Shown here one piece after another: positions 1 through 6,507 of a stretch of 8,177 nt of DNA. The DNA comes from Clostridiaceae bacterium. Lineage in GTDB: Bacteria; Bacillota; Clostridia; UBA1212; DUPL01. A program made the position numbers and the translations under genes. The stretch lies in NCBI GenBank assembly GCA_012522035.1, contig JAAYLF010000328.1, forward strand, positions 1 through 8,177. The letters are read 5' to 3'. Below the pieces are notes generated by a model, which worked only from the letters and a program-made list of their open reading frames with translations, searched no databases and was not told the DNA's origin. Positions within the stretch are counted from its first letter, which is position 1. Each line of letters starts with the position of its first letter.

Positions 1-11
1 AAATTGATAAA

Positions 12-35
12 ATATTACAAGAGATATTGTAACAT
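12..35. promoter_or_regulatory. Imperfect inverted repeat upstream of the lyase-like gene
   Basis: ATATTACAA at 12-20 and TTGTAACAT at 27-35 are inverted copies with one mismatch (A14 against C33) and a 6-base spacer. The spacing gives about one helical turn per half-site pair, which would suit a dimeric repressor or activator. A TTGATA element at 4-9 overlaps the region and could be a -35 box, but no good -10 is present at the right distance, so I do not call a promoter. The function is inferred only from symmetry. Confidence 0.3.
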
Positions 36-54
36 CTGCCTTTTAGAAGAATGA

Positions 55-76
55 AATAGGTTGAACCTAACCTATT
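55..76. promoter_or_regulatory. Perfect 8-bp inverted repeat next to the ribosome binding site
   Basis: AATAGGTT at 55-62 and AACCTATT at 69-76 are perfect inverted copies separated by 6 bases (GAACCT). The right arm ends two bases before the AGGGGAG ribosome binding site (78-84) of the gene starting at 90. It could be an operator, or an RNA hairpin that affects ribosome access. AACCT at 64-68 can also pair with AGGTT at 58-62, so two mutually exclusive foldings are possible. No T-tract follows, so it is not a standard terminator of an upstream gene. Confidence 0.35.
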
Positions 77-89
77 AAGGGGAGATAAA

Positions 90-3000
90 ATGAAGAAACA
101 CCGAATACTGATAATTTTTATCGTTGTTACAGTCCTGGCTGCTATTACATCCATGGCTTTATATAACTTCTTAAAACCTGCAAACAAGAAAAATCCTTCA
201 GGCATAATCACTGCTACTGAAGCGGAGATAATGGATATTTATCTCGATATGCTTATCGAGCACAAGAAGTTTGCAGACACCATATTTACCGATACAAGTA
301 AAGTTATGGAAGGCACAGGCTATTTTGGCAAGGGTGGAGGACAGAAGATAAGAACTCACAACAACTACACCTTGTACTACGCCTTCTTGTATACACAGCT
401 CCATGGTACCAAATACATGCCGGATGAAGACCAGGAAAATATCGCATATGCTATAAAAGACAAGGAAACCTTCCTCGAGGAAGTAAAACAGAAGGCTTTG
501 GCAGGTATTCGTTATGGAATATATACCCACAATTCTGTAAAGAAGATGCAGACAATAGAAGCAATGGCAACCGACTCAGGCAAGTGGTGGGGTCCCAATC
601 ACTGGCAGTCATCCCTCTATGCCAATGGAGTTTTGTTTGCTGCTTCGCTGATGTGGGATCATCTTGATGAATCGCTGAAAGCTGATGTTGAGACGGTTGC
701 AGCTGCAGAAGGAGACAGGGCGATAAGGACGAATCCGAGAAGCTATGCTCCAGGGAACACAGGAGCTGAAGAGAATGCATGGGATACCAACGGGCCATCC
801 CTTGCATACTGCATGTTTCCTGATCATAAGAATGCCGAAAAGTGGAGAGAAGCAGCAATCAAGTTTGCAATGAATACATTATCCCGTGATCTGGACAGGA
901 ATGATAGTACTGTAATAGATGGAAAGCCTGCATCTGAATGGATTACGGCAGCAAATCTATTTAGTGATTATTCTCTTGAAAACCACCAGATTCTTCATCC
1001 CAAATACATAGCAAGTCCTCTTATCAGTTTTGGAGATTCCGTTGTGGCTTTTGCCTATCACGGAAAACCAATACCAGAAGCATTCAAATACAATGTTCAG
1101 AAAGTAAGCGATAATGTTCTGAAAAAGCTTGTATACCCGACCGGAGAATGGATTTATCCCAACGGATGTGACTGGACCATGATTCTGCCAGGAAAACTCG
1201 AGGCGTTCGCCTTGATGTCCTGTCTCCTAGGTGATGAAGAAGCTTTGATGCTTGAAGCCAGAGCTGCAAAGCTTGCATATGAAAGACAAAAACTCACAGA
1301 AGATGGCAGATTTGTTCATATTGCAGATATAGGCACGGAAAGGGAAGCTGTAAATGTAAAGAGGGTTGTTTACTCATATCTTTTGCACAAGTATGTTGGG
1401 TTTAAAGGTGAAGGGACCACAGCAACCTGGGAAAGTTTTATAGACAACCACAAAGGCACAACCACTTTCCTGGATGGATTTGTAATAACCAACAACAGCA
1501 TAAGCAGATTTGCAGCGCTTTCGTGGAAGAACAAACTTATTGGCTTGGTTACACCAAGCAGCGACAAGTATTCGGACAACAAATACATAACACATCCAAA
1601 CCTGCCGAACATTGTCGGATCAATGTCCATTGTAGGCACATCAGCAGACAAGACATACATAACCCATAAAAATTACACGGTGGGAGAGAAATTTGCAAAC
1701 GGACTATATGCAGGATTCTCGTCCATAGGCAAATTGAGTGAAAACGGTGGAGCGGTATCAAGATATATAGCAATGACTGCTCTTCCGTCTAATGCTGTGA
1801 TTGTCATGGACAGTACCGTTGCTGAGAGGAATCTCCAGATTGCAGCAGGTTATGTGGTGCCCATATCCTTCCAGACAGATATTGTTTCAGGACAGAAAAA
1901 GACAATCATTACTGAAAAGGATAAAGACAGCTTTACCGCAGGTCCTGGAGTTAACAAAGAGTATGAAGGATCATATGTGTTGGTTGACAATCATACATCA
2001 GTGATACTGGACAAAAAGATGAGGATCACCTTTGGCGATTATACATTGAGCTCTGGTTTGGGTGGCTCCACATTGAAGTTCTATATCGAGCCAGGACAGT
2101 TTCAGAAAGGACAGAGTATAAATAAAACATCAGCTGTCATATTCTCCAATGTGGAAAAATCTGAGCTTAAGAAACTTAAGAGTGATGTTGAATATCTCAA
2201 CATGCCTGAAGGATGGCAGGGCATATTCGTAAAAGATACTGATGGGAAAAAGTACTATGTTGTAAACAACTTTTATGGTCAGAAGGGTGCATTTGAATAC
2301 ACTGGAGAAACCTTTGCACCAATATTCATGGATGATATGACTGTAGCTGGCAAAACAGCAACGGTTTCCCTTAAAGATGGGATGGCTTCATATGTTGGTG
2401 AGCTGTCAAAATACATATCAACTGACGGCAAGAGCGTTCAGATAAGAAACAGCAGCTCTCCCGACAGATTCTACATAAAGAACAGTGGAAGAGACGCTGT
2501 AAAGGTTGAAATTATGTTTATCTACAATGGGAAAAATGTAAAAGGCTCTTTAAGCCTGAAGGCTGGCGAGTCTTATCTTGTACAGTGTGACGGCAAAGTA
2601 AAGACTGAGAAAATTGACAACTTCCCTGAAGTTCCTGCAAAGGTGCAGAACATAAAAGCTGAAGCTGTCAACAAGGAAGTCCGTATTAGCTGGAACAAGT
2701 CAAATAATGTGGAGAAGTACATAGTTACAAGAGTGGATACTCTTGGTATCGAAAAAGTACTGGCAACTCTTGAAGCTGATGTGAATGAATATGTTGACAA
2801 GAGTATTGAAGAAGGAAAGAGCTACAGATACAAAGTCGTTGCTGTAGGTAAATTTGAAGGGTTTTTATCAGAGGATGCTTTCTCTAATTCCGTATCTGTA
2901 GGTGAATACAGGGACAACACCGGTAGAGTGAACGTTGCATACAACAAAACAGCCAAATTCCAGCATGGTACTCAAGCTGCATACCCGGAGTATTTGGCTG

Positions 3001-3344
3001 TGGATGATGACGATGCAACGTTTACGGTGAATAACAACAAGGTGCCTACTGCAAGCAGTCCTGAATGGTTTGAAATTGACCTTGCAGGCATGTACAAAAT
3101 TGATGAAATATGGATTCTGCCAAGAGAAAGATACGGTCCAAGAGATGTTGAAATCTTTTACTCTGAAGATGGTGTAAACTTTGTTTCAATTGAAAAAAGG
3201 ACTCTTCCAAATGTGCAGAATGCAGCACAGAACAGGTTCAAGTTTAGCCCTGTAAATGCAACAAAGCTTAAGATTAAAATTACATCTTCATATTCTTCAA
3301 AGAATGTACAGATTGCAGAGGTTAAGGTGTATAAAAGTGAGTAA
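90..3344 (+). CDS. Large exported polysaccharide-lyase-like protein with FnIII and F5/8 type C domains
   Basis: This 1084-residue protein probably acts on or binds an extracellular or cell-wall glycan. Residues 6-28 form one hydrophobic segment after a Lys/His start. There is no lipobox, so it is either a cleaved signal peptide or a membrane anchor. Residues about 45-440 are mainly helical and carry EENAWD (227-232), NH..LHPKY (N298, H299, H303, Y306) and WIYPNGCDW (354-362). This pattern is reminiscent of (alpha/alpha) toroid lyases that use Asn, His and Tyr, and of a family of secreted bacterial proteins that, as far as I recall, has no assigned activity. Residues about 450-840 are beta-rich, as in the sandwich that follows the toroid in such lyases. 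A fibronectin type III domain (about 846-935, core Trp868) and an F5/8 type C carbohydrate-binding domain (about 948-1083) end the protein. The start is set by AGGGGAG at 78-84. The substrate is unknown, and a non-catalytic role is possible. Confidence 0.85.
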   Translation: MKKHRILIIFIVVTVLAAITSMALYNFLKPANKKNPSGIITATEAEIMDIYLDMLIEHKKFADTIFTDTSKVMEGTGYFGKGGGQKIRTHNNYTLYYAFLYTQLHGTKYMPDEDQENIAYAIKDKETFLEEVKQKALAGIRYGIYTHNSVKKMQTIEAMATDSGKWWGPNHWQSSLYANGVLFAASLMWDHLDESLKADVETVAAAEGDRAIRTNPRSYAPGNTGAEENAWDTNGPSLAYCMFPDHKNAEKWREAAIKFAMNTLSRDLDRNDSTVIDGKPASEWITAANLFSDYSLENHQILHPKYIASPLISFGDSVVAFAYHGKPIPEAFKYNVQKVSDNVLKKLVYPTGEWIYPNGCDWTMILPGKLEAFALMSCLLGDEEALMLEARAAKLAYERQKLTEDGRFVHIADIGTEREAVNVKRVVYSYLLHKYVGFKGEGTTATWESFIDNHKGTTTFLDGFVITNNSISRFAALSWKNKLIGLVTPSSDKYSDNKYITHPNLPNIVGSMSIVGTSADKTYITHKNYTVGEKFANGLYAGFSSIGKLSENGGAVSRYIAMTALPSNAVIVMDSTVAERNLQIAAGYVVPISFQTDIVSGQKKTIITEKDKDSFTAGPGVNKEYEGSYVLVDNHTSVILDKKMRITFGDYTLSSGLGGSTLKFYIEPGQFQKGQSINKTSAVIFSNVEKSELKKLKSDVEYLNMPEGWQGIFVKDTDGKKYYVVNNFYGQKGAFEYTGETFAPIFMDDMTVAGKTATVSLKDGMASYVGELSKYISTDGKSVQIRNSSSPDRFYIKNSGRDAVKVEIMFIYNGKNVKGSLSLKAGESYLVQCDGKVKTEKIDNFPEVPAKVQNIKAEAVNKEVRISWNKSNNVEKYIVTRVDTLGIEKVLATLEADVNEYVDKSIEEGKSYRYKVVAVGKFEGFLSEDAFSNSVSVGEYRDNTGRVNVAYNKTAKFQHGTQAAYPEYLAVDDDDATFTVNNNKVPTASSPEWFEIDLAGMYKIDEIWILPRERYGPRDVEIFYSEDGVNFVSIEKRTLPNVQNAAQNRFKFSPVNATKLKIKITSSYSSKNVQIAEVKVYKSE

Positions 3345-3374
3345 AGAACTGGAGGAATGGATGAGAGCAAAGTC

Positions 3375-3403
3375 TTAACTAATTATTAATTTTATGATAA
3401 TAT
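3375..3403 (+). promoter_or_regulatory. Possible promoter for the F5/8 type C lipoprotein gene
   Basis: The 101-base gap between the first two genes has an AT-rich stretch with TTAACT (3375-3380) as a -35 candidate. After 17 bases comes TAATAT (3398-3403), preceded by an extended TG at 3395-3396. Each hexamer matches the sigma-A consensus at four of six positions. There is no terminator hairpin in this gap, so read-through from the upstream gene is equally possible. Confidence 0.25.
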
Positions 3404-3445
3404 AAAACAGGCTCAAACGGTATTAGTTTTTAAGGGAGGTAGAAT

Positions 3446-4129
3446 ATGAGAAGGCTAATTGTTATCATGCTTGTACTGGCAACAATATTTATGATTGGCT
3501 GTCAGAACGGTGACGATAAGAAGGAGAAACCAACTGCCACACCTGTATCGAGCACACCTACTCCTGAACCGGATCCAACGGAAGAGCCAACCCCTGTGGT
3601 GACTCCGGAGCCGACAGAAGGTCCAAAAGGAGTCAATGTAGCTCTCAACAAGCCATATGAAGTTTCTTCATTTACAATTAATGAGAGAAGAGGATGGTAT
3701 CCAGAATTTATCAATGATGGAGAAATAGAGTGTATTGATGGATATCATTATGGCTGGACCAGTCAGGTTGGTAAATATATTGGTGTTGATCCATCTGAAG
3801 CGCAGGAATGGGTTATCATTGACCTGGAAAAAGAGTACACAATCGATGCTGTTATTGCATGGCCTCGTCAGGACACAGGTCTGTATTTCCCAACGGATTA
3901 TCAGATCGATGTTTCTAACGACAAGGAGAACTGGACAACAGTATATGAGAAAAAAGGCGACGAGGGTTCTGCTGAAAACGATCTGTCTCCAAGGATTATA
4001 AAGCTTGAAGATGTAAAGGGTAGATTTGTAAGGTTCATGGGAACACAATTGAGAGACGATGATCAAACCCACAACAACGGCTTGCTTATGCAGCTTGCCG
4101 AACTGGAAATCTACTCGGAAGACAATTAA
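3446..4129 (+). CDS. Surface lipoprotein with a single F5/8 type C (discoidin-like) domain
   Basis: The 227-residue product begins with a short Arg-Arg N-region, a hydrophobic stretch and a lipobox ending in MIGC with Cys19 as the lipidation site. It should therefore be anchored to the outer face of the membrane. Residues about 29-61 are a Pro/Thr/Glu linker typical of clostridial surface proteins. Residues about 63-224 form an F5/8 type C domain: it opens with NVALNKP, has EWVIIDLEKEYTID in the middle and closes with LAELEIYS. Such domains usually bind carbohydrate. No catalytic domain is present, so it is more likely a binding protein than an enzyme. The same domain type ends the preceding protein, which suggests a shared ligand. 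AGGGAGG at 3433-3439 with a 6-base spacer fixes the start. The ligand is not predictable from sequence. Confidence 0.9.
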   Translation: MRRLIVIMLVLATIFMIGCQNGDDKKEKPTATPVSSTPTPEPDPTEEPTPVVTPEPTEGPKGVNVALNKPYEVSSFTINERRGWYPEFINDGEIECIDGYHYGWTSQVGKYIGVDPSEAQEWVIIDLEKEYTIDAVIAWPRQDTGLYFPTDYQIDVSNDKENWTTVYEKKGDEGSAENDLSPRIIKLEDVKGRFVRFMGTQLRDDDQTHNNGLLMQLAELEIYSEDN

Positions 4130-4143
4130 AGAAAAACTGCTTG

Positions 4144-4178
4144 GGTGCCATTTGGAAAGTGGCACCTTCTTTTTTTGT
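4144..4178 (+). terminator. Intrinsic terminator after the lipoprotein gene
   Basis: GGTGCCA (4144-4150) pairs perfectly with TGGCACC (4160-4166). The inner TTT/AAG bases extend the stem around a small loop, and a T-rich run (TTCTTTTTTT) follows at once. It sits 15 bases after the lipoprotein stop codon and separates the surface-protein genes from the phosphatase genes. Confidence 0.9.
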
Positions 4179-4189
4179 CTTTAATGTAG

Positions 4190-4195
4190 TATACT
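4190..4195 (+). promoter_or_regulatory. Possible -10 box for the phosphatase operon
   Basis: TATACT at 4190-4195 matches five of six bases of the sigma-A -10 box. It lies between the terminator and the ribosome binding site GGAGG (4218-4222) of the HAD gene. The -35 position falls in the terminator T-run (TTCTTT, 4167-4172), which is a poor match. The placement is reasonable because a new transcript must start here, but the evidence is thin. Confidence 0.3.
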
Positions 4196-4235
4196 TGACT
4201 GGAAGAATAATAAGGTTGGAGGATTTTCTTTACGT

Positions 4236-5015
4236 ATGTTGTCTGAACTTAGAAACAAAAAAGGCTTTATATGCGACATGGATGGTGTAATATATCATGG
4301 TGACAAGCTTTTGCCGGGAGTAAAGGATTTTGTTGACTGGCTGTACAAGGAAAACAAAAGATTTCTTTTCCTTACCAATTCAAGTGAGAGGTCTCCGAAG
4401 GAACTTCAGCAGAAACTCTACAGAATGGGTCTTGAAGTGGATGAAAGCAACTTCTATACAAGTGCGCTTGCTACAGCGAAATTTATAGCGAGCCAGTCAC
4501 CTGGATGCAGTGCTTATGTTATAGGAGCGCCTGGTCTTTTCAATGCCCTATATGAAGCTGGCATTACAATGAACAATGTGAACCCTGATTATGTGATTGT
4601 CGGAGAGACAAGCAACTATCACTATGAAAACCTGGTTCTTGCATGCAGGTTTGTATTAAATGGAGCAAAACTCATAGGTACCAATACCGATATTACAGGA
4701 CCATCGGAGTCGGGGCTTGTACCTGCCTGCAGGTCATTGATTGCACCTATTGAAACTGCTACAGGCAAGAAAGCATACTTTGTAGGAAAGCCTAATCCTC
4801 TAATGATGCGTACAGGTCTTAAGATGCTGGGTGTGCACTCCGCTGAAGCTGTTATGATTGGTGACAGAATGGATACGGACATTATTGCCGGTATTGAAAC
4901 TGGTCTCGAGACCGTGCTGGTTCTTTCCGGCGTAACCTCAAGAGAAGACATTGATTTGTTCCCCTTCAGACCTGGATATGTTTTAAATGGTGTTGGGGAC
5001 ATAGTTAATGAATAA
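4236..5015 (+). CDS. HAD-IIA (NagD-like) phosphatase
   Basis: This 259-residue cytosolic phosphatase belongs to the HAD superfamily, subfamily IIA, which includes NagD, AraL and p-nitrophenyl phosphatases. The nucleophile motif is CDMDGV with Asp14 and the acid/base Asp16. Motif II is LTNSS with Thr47. Motif III is the Lys of VGKPNP (Lys185). Motif IV is IGDRMDTD with Asp210 and further acidic residues at 213 and 215. All four are intact and the length is normal for the family. Residues about 75-180 form the C2 cap that sets substrate choice. The likely reaction is Mg2+-dependent hydrolysis of a sugar phosphate, nucleotide or similar metabolite, but the true substrate cannot be read from the sequence. 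The GGAGG at 4218-4222 is 13 bases from the ATG, somewhat far, but no better in-frame start exists. The PHP gene follows after 34 bases and is probably co-transcribed. Confidence 0.93.
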   Translation: MLSELRNKKGFICDMDGVIYHGDKLLPGVKDFVDWLYKENKRFLFLTNSSERSPKELQQKLYRMGLEVDESNFYTSALATAKFIASQSPGCSAYVIGAPGLFNALYEAGITMNNVNPDYVIVGETSNYHYENLVLACRFVLNGAKLIGTNTDITGPSESGLVPACRSLIAPIETATGKKAYFVGKPNPLMMRTGLKMLGVHSAEAVMIGDRMDTDIIAGIETGLETVLVLSGVTSREDIDLFPFRPGYVLNGVGDIVNE

Positions 5016-5036
5016 AATTAAAAATAAGATAAGTTT

Positions 5037-5041
5037 GGAGG
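5037..5041 (+). promoter_or_regulatory. Ribosome binding site that sets the PHP gene start
   Basis: GGAGG lies 8 bases before the ATG at 5050. An earlier in-frame ATG at 5008 overlaps the end of the HAD gene and has no Shine-Dalgarno sequence in front of it. The 14 extra residues it would add are Lys/Asn/Ile-rich and precede the usual start of a PHP domain. Confidence 0.85.
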
Positions 5042-5049
5042 CGCTTTTT

Positions 5050-5985
5050 ATGAGAAAGTATCTGCTGCCAAAGGAAGGTACCTTTTACAAGGCAAATCTG
5101 CATTGCCACAGCACGCATTCCGACGGAAAACTGACTGTGGAACAGCTGAAGGAAGTGTATAAAAAGGAAGGGTACAGCGTAGTCGCGTTTTCAGACCACA
5201 ATGTTCTGATACCCCATATGGATTTGTGCGATGAGGAATTCCTGCCCATAACTTCCATTGAAATAGATGTGTCGGACAATACGGTTCCATGGCCAAAGAA
5301 TGCGACGTATCATTTGAATTTCTTTTCGAAGGACCCAACTTTGGATAAATTTATTGACTTTGAAAGAATATATGATGCTGATGTTATAAACGATATCATA
5401 AGAAGGGCAAAGGAAAGAGGTTTTATCGCCCAGTACAACCATCCCAGATGGTCGCTGCAGACAGCTTGCGATTTTCTCCCTCTTGAAGGCTTGTTTGCCT
5501 TTGAGGTATACAATACAGGCTGTGAAGTGGATATGATGAATGGCTGGGGCGAATATGAGTATGAAACCTTTGTAATGAGTGGAAAGAGATGTGGCTGTGT
5601 GGCTACCGATGACAACCACAACTCGCAAGAACTGAAGTCACCCAAAAGTGATTCATTCAAAGGTTTTACGATGATAAAGGCAAAAGAACTTTCTTATGAT
5701 TCAGTTATGAATGCCTTGGAAAATCTTGATTTTTACGCCTCCACCGGTCCTGTAATCCGCGAATTGTATGTGAAGGACAACACAGTGTATATTGAAACAT
5801 CTCCCTGCTCATGCATTCTCCTCCGCACGGATTCCAGAATTACAAAGAGTACAAGGGAGGAGTCGGATGTTCTGACAAAACATACATTTTCTTTGGATTT
5901 CAACTACGAATACATCCGATTTGAATGTTCGGACATATATGGAAACAAGGCGCTGACAAGAGCGTACTTTAAAGACGAGATTTAA
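5050..5985 (+). CDS. PHP-domain metal-dependent phosphoesterase
   Basis: With the start at 5050 the protein has 311 residues. The PHP (polymerase and histidinol phosphatase) fold uses two or three metal ions to hydrolyse phosphate esters. The expected ligands are visible: HCH with His18 and His20, SDG with Asp25, SDHN with His50, Glu71 in SIEID, His88, His131 in YNHPRW, Glu152 in FEVYN, and Asp187 and His190 in the DDNHN motif. The set looks complete, so activity is likely. Residues about 235-311 form a small beta-rich C-terminal extension (from about TGPVIREL onward). There is no signal peptide, so it acts in the cytosol. Substrates known for single-domain relatives include nucleoside 3',5'-bisphosphates and short RNAs (the TrpH/YciV type), but no substrate can be assigned here. 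It follows the HAD phosphatase in the same transcription unit, which hints at a shared pathway. The unit ends at the hairpin 3 bases after the stop. Confidence 0.9.
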   Translation: MRKYLLPKEGTFYKANLHCHSTHSDGKLTVEQLKEVYKKEGYSVVAFSDHNVLIPHMDLCDEEFLPITSIEIDVSDNTVPWPKNATYHLNFFSKDPTLDKFIDFERIYDADVINDIIRRAKERGFIAQYNHPRWSLQTACDFLPLEGLFAFEVYNTGCEVDMMNGWGEYEYETFVMSGKRCGCVATDDNHNSQELKSPKSDSFKGFTMIKAKELSYDSVMNALENLDFYASTGPVIRELYVKDNTVYIETSPCSCILLRTDSRITKSTREESDVLTKHTFSLDFNYEYIRFECSDIYGNKALTRAYFKDEI

Positions 5986-5988
5986 TAT

Positions 5989-6019
5989 AAGGTTGGCATT
6001 ATGAGTGCCAACCTTTATT
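5989..6019. terminator. Hairpin terminator between convergent operons
   Basis: AAGGTTGGCA (5989-5998) and TGCCAACCTT (6006-6015) form a perfect 10-bp stem with a 7-base loop, followed on the + strand by TTATT. The T-rich tail is better on the + strand than on the - strand (TATATTAAA), so it mainly serves the PHP gene. It may also stop the convergent operon. The last base of the stem is also the last base of the SGNH remnant's stop codon. Confidence 0.8.
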
Positions 6020-6492
6020 CTATAAGTGTTGCTGCCATAACATGTGCATAAATTCTGGCAAGAAAATCATTGGGATGATTTACATTGTTTCCGGACATGT
6101 CGTAGCATCTCTTTCTTTTTAGCAGGTATTTGTGCATTGTAGCCATGTCGGCAATTGCCACCTTGTTTCCTTTAAGCGTATTCAGTGCTGGCAGGTATTC
6201 TTCCTGGTTTCCAAGGAAGTTTGCCACCTCGCCATTTGCCAGCATGGTGGTAACAAGTACAAACTATTCCCTAAATAATCATCCTTTGGAACCCTTCCAC
6301 TTCCATCATTCATGCCAAAAGTTTATAGGTTGTTGTGTGTTTACTGTTTTTGACCGACAGGGTTTTGTCTGCCTTGAAAAGCAGAGGAATGGGGTCGATT
6401 GTTCCATCTTCCTTTTCAACAGGCATGAAGGACTCATCGATAACCATGTTTCCTTCCCAGACAGGTTTAATGTATTTCTCAAAGTCGTACAT
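6015..6492 (-). pseudogene. SGNH/GDSL hydrolase remnant with the catalytic core deleted
   Basis: Two pieces of one gene are readable in different frames. The N-terminal piece (start 6492, stop TGA at 6310-6312) reads about 55 recognisable residues, including KPVWEGNMVIDESFMPV and PLLFKADKTLSVKNS. This matches the start of a family of roughly 350-400-residue SGNH hydrolases (size from memory). The C-terminal piece is open after a TAG at 6264-6266: it begins FVLVTTMLANGE, continues with FLGNQEEYLPAL and MHKYLLKRKRCYDMSGNN, and ends with NHPNDFLARIYAH, which holds the catalytic His (codon 6075-6077). The Ser block (GDS), Gly block and GxND block between them are missing, probably some 200 or more residues. 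Intact relatives would be esterases or deacetylases acting on carbohydrate esters. The strong ribosome binding site AGGAGG at 6499-6504 remains, 6 bases from the ATG, so a short peptide may still be made. It is last in its operon, 15 bases after the coiled-coil gene. Confidence 0.82.
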
Positions 6493-6507
6493 GATTGGCC
6501 TCCTATG

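Noticed and set aside
1..89. TTGATA at 4-9 as a -35 promoter box
   Set aside because: At the 17-base spacing the -10 would be TTGTAA, a poor match, and TATTGT needs a 15-base spacing. Not strong enough to call.
451..858. - strand reading frame of 135 codons inside the lyase-like gene
   Set aside because: It is rich in Ser, Leu, Cys and Gln from antisense reading, has no ribosome binding site and overlaps conserved motifs of the real gene.
3357..3389. Ten-codon frame just after the lyase-like gene, near a GGAGG
   Set aside because: The GGAGG at 3351-3355 is only one base from this ATG. The next ATG at 3361 gives just five codons. No sign of a functional peptide.
3668..4165. - strand reading frame of 165 codons opposite the lipoprotein gene
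   Set aside because: The + strand has a lipobox, linker and recognisable domain. The antisense frame starts without a ribosome binding site, runs across the terminator and resembles nothing.
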